Assembly: GCF_001593385.1 (NCBI RefSeq)
Contig: NZ_LUVZ01000012.1
Span: 434,001 to 498,000 of the forward strand
DNA from: Chryseobacterium cucumeris
Lineage (GTDB): Bacteria; Bacteroidota; Bacteroidia; Flavobacteriales; Weeksellaceae
Length of the DNA: 64,000 nucleotides
Direction: 5' to 3'
Shown: positions 8,145 through 16,310 of the stretch, in pieces
Position numbering within the stretch: the first letter of the stretch is position 1
Layout: each line of letters starts with the position of its first letter
Notes under the pieces: generated by a model
The model's database searches: none
What the model saw: the letters and a program-made list of their open reading frames with translations, nothing else
What the model was told of the DNA's origin: nothing
Translations under genes and position numbers: made by a program

Positions 8145-9689
8145 CTAGCTCATCGGTAGTTTTATCGTGAATGTACTTCCTTTTCCTTTATGAGAGTCTA
8201 CGATAATCTGTCCTTTGTGCAGTTCTACAATTTTCTTCACGTAAGAAAGACCTAATCCCTGGCCTTTTACGTTGTGAATATTTCCGGTTTCTTCTCTAAA
8301 GAATTTTTCGAAAATTTTGGTTTTATTCTGCGTATCCATCCCCATTCCCTTATCGGAAATTTCAATTACATACCAGTGTCCTTCATTTCTTGTTTCCACA
8401 TGTATTTCCGGTGCTTCAGGAGAATATTTATTGGCATTATCCAGTAAGTTGACCAGCATATTGGAGATGTGGAATTCATCTATTTTAAAATTATACTGAG
8501 TGGCCGTAAACTTCTGCGTAAGGGTTCCATTCCTTTGTTGTACAATCAGGTTGAAAGATTCTGTCGTTTTTTTGATCAGCTCTCTTACGTTGGTCTCTTT
8601 TAAAAATAATTCCACTTCATTTCGCTCAAGCTTGGACATGTTAAGTACATTTTCCACCTGCTTTTTCATCCTTAAGTTCTCCTGCTTGATCAGTTCGGAA
8701 TAGTATTTTACCTTATCCGGATTGGTGGCAATTTTGTCATTAGCCAAAGAATCCGTGGCTACAGAAATGGTTGCCAATGGTGTCTTAAACTCGTGAGACA
8801 TGTTGTTGATGAAGTCTGTTTTCACTTCAGCAAGTTTTTTCTGCCTCATCATATAATTGATGGAAATAATATAAATTCCAAGAATGGTAAGTAGAGAAAG
8901 GAATGTTCCCAAAAGCATCGGCCAGTTATTCATCGCGAGGGAATATTCTTTTTTAGGAAATACCAGGGCAAGGCTGTATAATGTATTTTTCTTATCCGCA
9001 AAAAGAGGAAAGCTGTAGGTATTACTGTCCTTCTTTTCTTTATAAGCCTTATTGGCAATGCTTGTAAGCTTATTATTACGATCCAGAACTCCATATCCGA
9101 ACTTGGCAGTGATACCTCTTATTTTCAGTTCTTTGGCAATAACGGAGTCAAGTGTTTTCGGATCTACTCTTTTAGTAATAGGAAGGTTGTTTCCATATAC
9201 TTTCACAAACTCTTTCATGGAATAATCTCCCGTCTCAATCTCCTGATTGATATCTTGCGTTAAAAGTTCGCGATTGGTGGTATCTCTTTTTATTTTATAA
9301 GCAGCTTCGTCTGTATACAATGTAGTCAGCTTGATAGAATCTCCTTTTTGAGAAATAGGCAGCTGCGTTTTTTCAATGATATTTTTGGAATAAATAATCT
9401 GTCTTTGAGTCCCGGAGTCTTCTACTTGCTGAATGGTAGTTAAAGATGGCTGTTTGCTGTTCGCAAGAATATTTTTTCTGAAATCTTTATAATCCTGATT
9501 CAGGTATTTGTCAGCTTCAATCTCTTCAATACTTTTTGAAGTACTTTCCAAAACCGCATACACTTTATTTGAAAAATCCTGTTCCAGTACGCCGTAATAG
9601 CCTTTCAACCAATAAAATTGGAGCGTCACAAAGACAATCAGTGAGATTGTCATAAACACTGAAATTATTGGGATGAATTTGTTATTCAT
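8145..9689 (-). CDS. Membrane sensor histidine kinase
   Basis: The 514-residue protein has a TM helix at about 7-27, a periplasmic sensor region (28-255), a second TM at about 257-279, then a HisKA domain with His299 (NNMSHEFKTPLATI). A HATPase domain follows, with N box NLLDNANKYSP, G1 box DKGMGMD and G2 box GQGLGLSYVKKI. No HAMP domain is obvious between the second TM and HisKA. It is the first gene of a kinase-regulator pair on the minus strand; the regulator lies downstream. The periplasmic domain has no recognisable ligand motif, so the signal is unknown. Confidence 0.95.
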   Translation of the reverse strand: MNNKFIPIISVFMTISLIVFVTLQFYWLKGYYGVLEQDFSNKVYAVLESTSKSIEEIEADKYLNQDYKDFRKNILANSKQPSLTTIQQVEDSGTQRQIIYSKNIIEKTQLPISQKGDSIKLTTLYTDEAAYKIKRDTTNRELLTQDINQEIETGDYSMKEFVKVYGNNLPITKRVDPKTLDSVIAKELKIRGITAKFGYGVLDRNNKLTSIANKAYKEKKDSNTYSFPLFADKKNTLYSLALVFPKKEYSLAMNNWPMLLGTFLSLLTILGIYIISINYMMRQKKLAEVKTDFINNMSHEFKTPLATISVATDSLANDKIATNPDKVKYYSELIKQENLRMKKQVENVLNMSKLERNEVELFLKETNVRELIKKTTESFNLIVQQRNGTLTQKFTATQYNFKIDEFHISNMLVNLLDNANKYSPEAPEIHVETRNEGHWYVIEISDKGMGMDTQNKTKIFEKFFREETGNIHNVKGQGLGLSYVKKIVELHKGQIIVDSHKGKGSTFTIKLPMS

Positions 9690-9890
9690 TATTTAATTAT
9701 ATAGGTTTTGGAAAAATGAATGTTAAAATTAATTGTTTTAAGAGTACCTAAACAAAAAACGAGCCAAAAAATTGTTTTTTTTTTCTTAAAAGAGTGTTTT
9801 TTAACAATTATTTATGAATTATCTTTTAGTTGTCATATGAAAAGTCCCTTTCAATAAATAAAGTGTTAACTTTATTAAAAATAAATATTT

Positions 9891-10382
9891 ATGGAATCTA
9901 ATATCATTTTCAACAAAGATTTTGATGCGTCCAGTACTTATGTCATGAAGATTTATAAGGCTGATGTTTCAACAGTGTGGAAGTATTTTACAGAAGCCGA
10001 ATTACTGGATCAATGGTGGGGGCCTAAACCGTGGAAATGTGAAACGGTAAGTCAGGATTTCAAAGAAGGAGGGATCTGGATGTATACGATGGTAGGACCA
10101 AACGGAGAAAAAGGGCCTATGTATTCTCAGACTCAATATGGAGAAATTACAGAACACAGAAGTCTTGACTGGATGAGTGCTTTCTGTGATGAAAAAGGCA
10201 ATGTCAATGAAGACTTCCCAAGGTCAAAATGGCTGATTGGCTTTACCGGAGTGGAGGAAGGAACTAAAGTAACCATCAATATCCATTACCATTCTCCTGA
10301 AGTGATGAAAAAGCTTATGGATATGGGATTTGAAGAAGGTTTTAAAATGGGGCTTAATCAATTGGAAGAATTGATTGGATAA
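9891..10382 (+). CDS. SRPBCC (AHSA1-type) domain protein
   Basis: This 163-residue cytoplasmic protein has the START/Bet v1-like pattern of AHSA1-related proteins: the N-terminal strand VMKIYKADVSTVWKYFTEAELLDQWWGPKPW, a central EGGIWMYTMVGPNGE and a C-terminal long helix (EEGFKMGLNQLEELI). Proteins of this type bind small hydrophobic ligands or assist folding; no specific substrate can be named. It stands alone, divergent from the histidine kinase, and ends at a strong bidirectional hairpin. Confidence 0.85.
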   Translation: MESNIIFNKDFDASSTYVMKIYKADVSTVWKYFTEAELLDQWWGPKPWKCETVSQDFKEGGIWMYTMVGPNGEKGPMYSQTQYGEITEHRSLDWMSAFCDEKGNVNEDFPRSKWLIGFTGVEEGTKVTINIHYHSPEVMKKLMDMGFEEGFKMGLNQLEELIG

Positions 10383-10417
10383 GAATACGATACGCAACTT
10401 GATTCTTAATAAATAAA

Positions 10418-10454
10418 AAATTTCGGATCTTTCCCAAGGAAAGATCCGAAATTT
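10418..10454. terminator. Bidirectional terminator between convergent genes
   Basis: A perfect stem of about 16 bp (AAATTTCGGATCTTTCC and its complement) with a CAA loop lies between the SRPBCC gene on plus and a small hypothetical gene on minus. T runs exist on both strands. Confidence 0.9.
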
Positions 10455-10522
10455 TCTATTTAGAATAGAAAAGTTACACGGTGTTGATTAACTTCCTGCT
10501 TCCATCTTCAGGCTTCCTGCTT

Positions 10523-10861
10523 TTACAAAAGCTCTTCTTCCTGAAAGTACTGGATAATCGCCTTTTTCATAAGCAAAGTCTGCTCATTAGGTTTGAGTTC
10601 CGGAAGTTCTTCCACAGTTTCAAAGTGGGGCCATCCGTCTTCATAGTGGGTAAATTTATAATATCCAAAAGGCTCGAGCAATCTGCAGACTGCAATATGA
10701 ATCAGGTTTACCTTGTCTTCTTTTGTATATCTTTGCTGGCCGCTTCCCAACTCCTGTAATCCTATCAGAAATAAAAGGGTTTCAATGGGTGGGTTCTTTT
10801 CAGTCTGGAAATTGTCTTCAAAGAATTGTTCTATTTTTTTCCAGTATTCAGTTTCGTTCAT
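10523..10861 (-). CDS. Hypothetical protein, 112 residues
   Basis: The start is placed at 10861 (MNETEYWKKIEQFF). The longer frame from 10894 would be encoded by the AT-rich spacer repeat, which argues against it. The protein is acidic and soluble, with predicted helices and the conserved-looking segments LLFLIGLQELGSGQ and LLEPFGYYKFTHYEDGWPHFE. I do not recognise a named family. It follows a four-helix-bundle gene and oligopeptidase B on the same strand with short gaps, and may be co-transcribed with them. Confidence 0.75.
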   Translation of the reverse strand: MNETEYWKKIEQFFEDNFQTEKNPPIETLLFLIGLQELGSGQQRYTKEDKVNLIHIAVCRLLEPFGYYKFTHYEDGWPHFETVEELPELKPNEQTLLMKKAIIQYFQEEELL

Positions 10862-10870
10862 AATATATTT

Positions 10871-10900
10871 AAATGATAAATGATAGTTGATCAATGATAA
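10871..10900. repeat. AT-rich TGATAAA-type spacer repeat
   Basis: AATGATAAATGATAGTTGAT followed by CAATGATAA fills the 41-bp gap between two co-directional minus-strand genes. It is the same repeat type as at 8064, 11261 and 46286. Confidence 0.65.
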
Positions 10901-10902
10901 AG

Positions 10903-11265
10903 TTAGTTCTTTAGCATTTTTCTATAGGAAGAAGTTACTTTCAGTATTTCTTCAGTCTTTATTTTTATATCTGCTATAATTTCTTTTTGAACATATTTCA
11001 GTTCCTCTAACATTTCAAACCAAAACAAAGTTTCATCAGTTTCTTCAATCACGATAGATATTTTAGAAAACCGCTCAGCTTTTGATCTTGCTCTGCACAT
11101 AGCTCTATAATTAGCAGCCATAGAAGTAGAAGACCGAAATATTTGTTTTCTGATCACAGAAAAGGCTTCATTATGTGGAAGTTTAGAAAATTCTTTAATA
11201 ATCATGATGGCTAGCTGCTTTGTTTTAAAAGCAAAAATTGTGTTATAATCCGGGCTATCCATCAT
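10903..11265 (-). CDS. Four-helix bundle protein (23S rRNA intervening-sequence protein family)
   Basis: The 120-residue, mostly helical protein has the family hallmarks of TIGR02436 four-helix bundle proteins: AFKTKQLAIMIIKEFSKLP at the start, then IRKQIFRSSTSMAANYRAMCRARSKAERFSK, and IEETDETLFWFEML in the third helix. These small proteins were named from ORFs in 23S rRNA intervening sequences, but many are free-standing as here; their role is unclear. Either of two adjacent ATG codons (11265 or 11262) could be the start. It sits directly downstream of oligopeptidase B. Confidence 0.9.
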   Translation of the reverse strand: MMDSPDYNTIFAFKTKQLAIMIIKEFSKLPHNEAFSVIRKQIFRSSTSMAANYRAMCRARSKAERFSKISIVIEETDETLFWFEMLEELKYVQKEIIADIKIKTEEILKVTSSYRKMLKN

Positions 11266-11290
11266 TTATCATTTATGAATTATCATTTAT
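11261..11290. repeat. AT-rich TGATAAA-type repeat at a gene junction
   Basis: Units of ATCATTTATC/ATCATTTAT overlap both the stop of the oligopeptidase gene and the start of the four-helix-bundle gene. The last codons of the oligopeptidase (KINDNS) are written in repeat sequence. Confidence 0.65.
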
Positions 11291-13318
11291 TTTCAACAGG
11301 AATGCATATTCTAATGCATCTTCTTTCAGAGATTCAAATCTTCCGCTTGCCCCTCCGTGTCCGGAGCTCATGTCGGTTTTGAAGACTAAAATATTATTAT
11401 CTGTTTTTAATTCTCTCAGTTTTGCCGTCCATTTTGCAGGTTCCCAATACTGTACCTGAGAATCATGAAATCCTGTCGTGATCAGCATATGCGGATAATC
11501 TTTCGCTTCTACATTATCATAAGGAGAATAGTCTTTCATATAATGATAGTATTCCTTATCATTAGGATTTCCCCACTCATCATATTCTCCGGTTGTCAAA
11601 GGAATTGTATCATCCAGCATTGTTGTAACAACATCTACAAAAGGTACCTGTGCCACAATTCCGTTGAATAACTGAGGTTCATAATTTACCACAGCGCCTA
11701 CCAGCAATCCGCCGGCACTTCCTCCCATGGCATACATATGTTTGGATGAAGTATAATTTTCTCTGATCAGGTATTTTCCTGCGTCAATAAAATCAAAGAA
11801 TGTATTTTTCTTAAACAACATCTTTCCGTCTTCATACCATTCTCTTCCCAGATATTCTCCACCACGGATGTGAGCAATAGCATAAATAAATCCTCTATCC
11901 AGCAAAGACAATCTTACATTGGAAAAGCTGGCATCAACAGTATGTCCGTAGCTTCCATATCCATATAAAAGAAGGGGAGTGTCAGGTAATTTCTTAGTGT
12001 CTTTATGATAAACCAGGGAAATAGGAACTTTTGTCTTTCCATCTCTTGAATCTGCCCAGATTCTCTCCGAAATATAATTTTCAGGAGCAAACTTTCCACC
12101 CAAAACTTCCTGTTGTTTCAGAAGTTTTGTCGTCTTTTCCTTCATGTTGTACTCATACGTGGAACTAGGCTGTGTAAGGGAAGTATATCCATAGCGTAAA
12201 ATTTCCGTATCAAATTCCAGATTGATCCCGATATAAGCTGTATAAGTAGGATCTGAGAAAGGTAAGTAGTAAGATTCCTGTGTTTTCTCGTCAATGATTT
12301 TGATCTGAAGCAATCCTCTTTCTCTTTCCTCGAGAACCAGATAATCTTTAAAGATCTCAAAACCTTCCAGTAAAACTTCTGCACGGTGCGGAATCACATC
12401 GACCCAATTTTCCATGCTGCAGTTATCAATCTTTGTCTTTACAATCTTGAAATTGATCGCATCATCCGCATTGGTAATGATATAAAATTCATCTTCATAA
12501 TGCTCTACTGAATATTCAAGATCCTCTATCCTTGGCTGGATCACCGTCCATTCTGCAAATACGTTGTCAGAAGGAATAAAACGATGTTCATCAGAAATAG
12601 TGCTGGAGCTTGCAATGAAAATATACTCTAATGATTTTGTCTTAAATACATTGACATCAAAAGTCTCATCCTCTTCATGAAAAATCAGAACATCTTCCGC
12701 TGAATCTGTTCCCAGCTTGTGTCTGTACACCTGAAATGCACGAAGACTTTTATCTTTTCTGATGTAAAATATATGTTGGTTATCATTTGCCCAAACAGCT
12801 TTTCCTGTCGTATTAGGAATAGTGTCCGGCAGGATTTCTCCGGTTTTTAAGTTTTTAAAATTTAGTGTATAAATTCTTCTTCCTACATCATCGGAAGAAA
12901 AAGAAGTCAGTTCGTTGCTGGGGCTTACGGCAACACTTCCTACTTCAAAAAACTCTTTACCTTCTGCCAGAATATTAACGTCGAGTACAATTTCCTCATC
13001 ATTCTCAAGGCCTTTATACTTTCTGCAGAAGATAGGATATTCTTTGCCTTCTTCATAACGTACAATATACCAGTACTCATTAAAGAAATAAGGAAGAGAC
13101 TCATCGTCCTTTTTGTAGCGGGCTTTCATCTCTTCGAAAAGCTCTTCCTGAAGGGCTTCCGTATCTTTCATGATGAATTCTTCGTAGGCATTTTCTTCCT
13201 CAATGTATTTGATCACTTCAGGGTTTTCCCTTTCGTTCAGCCAAAAGTAATTATCGGTTCTTATATCGCCGTGGGTTTCTAGTATTTTTTCAATTTTTTT
13301 TGCCTGTGGAGCTTTCAT
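11273..13318 (-). CDS. ptrB: Oligopeptidase B, S9 family serine peptidase
   Basis: The 681-residue protein has an N-terminal seven-bladed propeller domain (about 70-400) and a C-terminal alpha/beta-hydrolase domain. The catalytic triad is readable: Ser534 in MGGSAGG, Asp619 in TTGFHDSQV and His654 in SSGHGG. Length and the start motif FWLNERENPEVIKYIEEEN fit oligopeptidase B, which cleaves short peptides after basic residues. There is no clear signal peptide, so it is likely cytoplasmic, as in other bacteria. It is the first gene of a short minus-strand run that continues with the four-helix-bundle protein. Confidence 0.93.
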   Translation of the reverse strand: MKAPQAKKIEKILETHGDIRTDNYFWLNERENPEVIKYIEEENAYEEFIMKDTEALQEELFEEMKARYKKDDESLPYFFNEYWYIVRYEEGKEYPIFCRKYKGLENDEEIVLDVNILAEGKEFFEVGSVAVSPSNELTSFSSDDVGRRIYTLNFKNLKTGEILPDTIPNTTGKAVWANDNQHIFYIRKDKSLRAFQVYRHKLGTDSAEDVLIFHEEDETFDVNVFKTKSLEYIFIASSSTISDEHRFIPSDNVFAEWTVIQPRIEDLEYSVEHYEDEFYIITNADDAINFKIVKTKIDNCSMENWVDVIPHRAEVLLEGFEIFKDYLVLEERERGLLQIKIIDEKTQESYYLPFSDPTYTAYIGINLEFDTEILRYGYTSLTQPSSTYEYNMKEKTTKLLKQQEVLGGKFAPENYISERIWADSRDGKTKVPISLVYHKDTKKLPDTPLLLYGYGSYGHTVDASFSNVRLSLLDRGFIYAIAHIRGGEYLGREWYEDGKMLFKKNTFFDFIDAGKYLIRENYTSSKHMYAMGGSAGGLLVGAVVNYEPQLFNGIVAQVPFVDVVTTMLDDTIPLTTGEYDEWGNPNDKEYYHYMKDYSPYDNVEAKDYPHMLITTGFHDSQVQYWEPAKWTAKLRELKTDNNILVFKTDMSSGHGGASGRFESLKEDALEYAFLLKINDNS

Positions 13319-13430
13319 CCGGGGTATTTTATTTTTTTATTGAATAGAATGTTCTTATACTTTTTTCTTCTGAAAGTAAGTAATTTAAGCAGAAATCCTT
13401 TCAATATTAATTTTTGTTCAAATTTAGGTA

Positions 13431-13466
13431 AAAAAAAACCATCTTTCCTTTATTGAAAAGATGGTT
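13431..13466 (-). terminator. Terminator after hemD
   Basis: On the minus strand a 10-bp stem (AACCATCTTT / AAAGATGGTT) is followed by a run of eight T. It lies 24 bp after the hemD stop. Confidence 0.85.
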
Positions 13467-13489
13467 CATTGTATTTTTATAATTAAAGA

Positions 13490-14233
13490 CTATTTGTGAA
13501 GTGCTTTAATATACTTTTCAAGGGCCATTGTCATAGAAGGAGTTTCCTTCGTAGGTGCCATTAAATCTACTTTTAATCCTGCTTCTTCTGCAGCTGCCAA
13601 AGTCGTGTTTCCAAAAACTCCGATCTTTGTTTCATCCTGCTTGAAGTCAGGGAAATTTTGTTGTAGCGATTTTATTCCCTGCGGACTGAAGAAAATCAGC
13701 ATGTCATAATCTTTGACATTGATATCTGTAAGGTCGCTGCATACGGTACGGTACATAATTGCTCTTGTCCAGTCTACATTAGATGCATCCATGGTTTTTA
13801 CAATATCCGGACTCAAAACATCTGAAGATGGCAACAGATATTTTTCAGTTGGGAATTTTTTGAAAAGAGGAAGCAGGTCTGAGAAGTTTTTCTCCCCAAA
13901 GCTGATTTTTCTTTTTCTGTACACAATATGCTTTTGAAGGTAGTTGGCAATTGCTTCCGACTGGCAGATGTATCTCATCGTATCCGGAACAGCAAAACGT
14001 AATTCCTCCGCGAGTCTGAAGTAATGGTCAATCGCATTTTTACTGGTAAAAATAATACCGGTATACTGCGTCAGATCTATTTTCTGTGTTCTGAGCTCTT
14101 TATTGTCAACCCCTTCGACGTGGATAAATGGACGGAAATCAATCTTTATTTTTTCCTTCTTCGCTATATCCAAATATGGAGAAGACTCACTAGGCGCTGG
14201 TTGAGAAACCAATATAGACTTTATTCTCATCAT
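13490..14233 (-). CDS. hemD: Uroporphyrinogen-III synthase
   Basis: The 247-residue protein has the two-lobe HemD pattern: SILVSQPAP at the N-terminus, TGIIFTSKNAIDHYF in lobe 1, and DYDMLIFFSPQGIKSL with the IGVFGNTTLAAAEEAGLKVDLMAPTPS-like end in lobe 2. HemD closes and rearranges hydroxymethylbilane to uroporphyrinogen III in heme and siroheme synthesis. Sequence conservation in this family is always low, so the call rests on motif order. It is 9 bp downstream of the DUF4271 gene and clearly in one operon with it, a common Flavobacteriia arrangement. Confidence 0.92.
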   Translation of the reverse strand: MMRIKSILVSQPAPSESSPYLDIAKKEKIKIDFRPFIHVEGVDNKELRTQKIDLTQYTGIIFTSKNAIDHYFRLAEELRFAVPDTMRYICQSEAIANYLQKHIVYRKRKISFGEKNFSDLLPLFKKFPTEKYLLPSSDVLSPDIVKTMDASNVDWTRAIMYRTVCSDLTDINVKDYDMLIFFSPQGIKSLQQNFPDFKQDETKIGVFGNTTLAAAEEAGLKVDLMAPTKETPSMTMALEKYIKALHK

Positions 14234-14242
14234 TGACTTTTA

Positions 14243-14911
14243 TTAAAAAAATAACAACTTCCAAAGCAATAATAATGGTGCGATTTGGAGGGTGCAAATA
14301 TACAAAAATTTATAATACCATTTCTCGGGAAGAATCTTGTTCTTGTGAAATAAATAGAAAAATACTTTGAAAATGAATACAAAAGCGAAGAAGCAGAAAT
14401 AATATAAAAACATTTTATTTCTGTCTATCGGGAAGTAATAATGGGCTACACAAAGAATTATTAGCAAAAATGAAAGAATGAAATAAAATTTTGTGGAGGT
14501 AAAATAAAAAATAGTCCATTTTTTTCCGTCCCCTATACTTTGGTAAAATAGAAATCCTAATGTTGATTTTGTTAAATAAAAAAGCAGCACCGCCAGCAAT
14601 GTATATCCAAATTTATTAAGCTGATATCCCAGAAGCTGAAGATCTGCAATATATTTCGGTACTATTGGAACGTACTGTGAAATTAATACAGACAGGGTAA
14701 GTGTCGTTACACAGGACGTGATAATCCAGCTGGGAAGGTTGTTGCTTGCATCAAAATATTTCTGAAGCAGAAAATCTTTGAGACTGGCATCCCTTTCTAT
14801 GACGTTCATCATAAAAACATATAAAAATATACAGCCCACAAGGATAAAGATTACCCAATCATTATTTTCAGGTATTCTTACGTGATTGATGAAGTGTTGT
14901 GATGATGGCAA
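14243..14911 (-). CDS. DUF4271 integral membrane protein
   Basis: The 222-residue protein has about six TM helices (the first at 19-36) and the family pattern of DUF4271: SLKDFLLQKYFDASN between the first two helices, LYYFCFFAFVFIFKVFFYLFHKN and LYICTLQIAPLLLLWKLL at the end. It ends 9 bp before the hemD start, so the two are co-transcribed. The molecular role of the family is unknown. Confidence 0.9.
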   Translation of the reverse strand: MPSSQHFINHVRIPENNDWVIFILVGCIFLYVFMMNVIERDASLKDFLLQKYFDASNNLPSWIITSCVTTLTLSVLISQYVPIVPKYIADLQLLGYQLNKFGYTLLAVLLFYLTKSTLGFLFYQSIGDGKKWTIFYFTSTKFYFILSFLLIILCVAHYYFPIDRNKMFLYYFCFFAFVFIFKVFFYLFHKNKILPEKWYYKFLYICTLQIAPLLLLWKLLFF

Positions 14912-15153
14912 AATTTAAGTTTTTTTATTTATTATTTAACTTCAGAATGACACAGTCCGGCACAGGTTTTCCTGTCACCAGGTCCATGAACCTGCAGTTA
15001 AAATATTTGCTCTCATCGATTTTACGTATTGTTCAGATCTGTTGAATAAAAGTTTCTGTATCATCCGCTTAATCCCCGAGAAATATTTTTGCAAAATTAT
15101 AGATTATTTTGTATAAAATAAAAAGGTTAAATAAACTATCTTTGCAAACTGAA

Positions 15154-15870
15154 ATGAAAAAACTCGTCATCATCCCGACCTATAACGAAAAGGAAAATAT
15201 TGAAAATATTATTTCCGCAGTTTTTGCATTGGAAGATGACTTTCATATCTTAGTAGTAGATGATTCTTCTCCTGACGGAACTGCAGAAATTGTAAAAGAA
15301 CTGCAGAAGAAACATCCGCATTACCTGCACCTGTCCATAAGGCATGTAAAAGACGGATTGGGAAAGGCATATATCCACGGGTTTAAATGGGCCATCGAAA
15401 ATAAATACGATTATATTTTTGAGATGGATGCCGATTTTTCCCACAATCCTAACGATCTGCCGAAGCTTTTTGAAGCATGTAAAAATGCAGATATGGCGAT
15501 CGGTTCCCGTTACTCAAAAGGAGTGAATGTAGTGAACTGGCCTATGGGAAGAGTGCTGCTTTCTTATTTTGCATCCAAATATGTAAGGTTTGTATTAGGC
15601 CTTCCAATTCATGATACGACAGCGGGATTTGTCTGCTTTTCAAGAAAAGTATTGGAAGAAATAGGATTGGATAATGTGAAACTGAAGGGATATGGATTTC
15701 AGATTGAAATGAAATTCAGAGCATTTAAAAAAGGTTTCAGAATTGTAGAAGTTCCTATTATATTTACCAACAGAATTTTAGGAGAAAGCAAAATGAATGG
15801 TGGAATTATCCATGAAGCAGTTTTCGGGGTATTGAATTTAAAATGGAAATCAATCATCAACAGATTATGA
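15154..15870 (+). CDS. Polyprenol monophosphomannose synthase-like glycosyltransferase (GT2)
   Basis: The start is set at 15154 (MKKLVIIPTYNEKENI), which begins the GT2 fold; the longer frame from 15109 runs into the promoter. Motifs are VVDDSSPDGTAEIV, the metal-binding EMDADFSHNPNDLP, IGSRYSKG, and GFQIEMKFRAFKKGFRIVEVPI with FTNRILGESKM. These are typical of dolichol/polyprenol-phosphate mannose synthases, which load mannose from GDP-mannose onto a lipid carrier at the inner membrane. At 238 residues it lacks the C-terminal TM domain found in some relatives. A TATCTTTG -7 element lies at 15137-15144. The next gene overlaps its stop by ATGA. Confidence 0.92.
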   Translation: MKKLVIIPTYNEKENIENIISAVFALEDDFHILVVDDSSPDGTAEIVKELQKKHPHYLHLSIRHVKDGLGKAYIHGFKWAIENKYDYIFEMDADFSHNPNDLPKLFEACKNADMAIGSRYSKGVNVVNWPMGRVLLSYFASKYVRFVLGLPIHDTTAGFVCFSRKVLEEIGLDNVKLKGYGFQIEMKFRAFKKGFRIVEVPIIFTNRILGESKMNGGIIHEAVFGVLNLKWKSIINRL

Positions 15871-16244
15871 AACTGATGAAAAAGTTAATCTTTATTTTCG
15901 TTTTGTTGGGCTTGTGTTCGTGCAGCGATTATATTGATAAGCCCAAAAATCTGGTCGATAAAGGTTTGATGGCTGAAATCATTGCCGATCTTGCCATCAA
16001 CGATCAGGCTATTTTTGTATATCCTGACAAAAATATGGAAGCAGGAACCAGAGCTGTTTTGAAATCACATAAGGTAAAGCCTGATGATTTTGTAAATAGT
16101 TTCAAATACTATGTGATTAAAGAAGAAATGGATGGGATTACCAGTGATGCACAGGAAATATTGCTGAAAAAAGATCCCAAAGCAGATAAATATGTAAAGG
16201 AAAGACTGAAACAGAATGGTCCTGTAATGCCTGTAGTAAGGTAA
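15867..16244 (+). CDS. DUF4296 lipoprotein
   Basis: The start at 15867 overlaps the previous stop in an ATGA, implying translational coupling; an ATG at 15876 is also possible. A signal peptide with lipobox (LLGLCSC) is followed by the DUF4296 pattern: DYIDKPKNLVDKGLMAEIIADLAINDQA, an FxxSFKYY segment and a basic C-terminus. Members are common in Bacteroidota with no assigned function. It lies between a GT2 enzyme and tgt on the same strand. Confidence 0.88.
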   Translation: MKLMKKLIFIFVLLGLCSCSDYIDKPKNLVDKGLMAEIIADLAINDQAIFVYPDKNMEAGTRAVLKSHKVKPDDFVNSFKYYVIKEEMDGITSDAQEILLKKDPKADKYVKERLKQNGPVMPVVR

Positions 16245-16310
16245 ATAAGGCTGGAAGTTTCTGTCACACAAAATCACTGGTCAAAACAGTGCATTTAAAA
16301 AAGTATAGAG

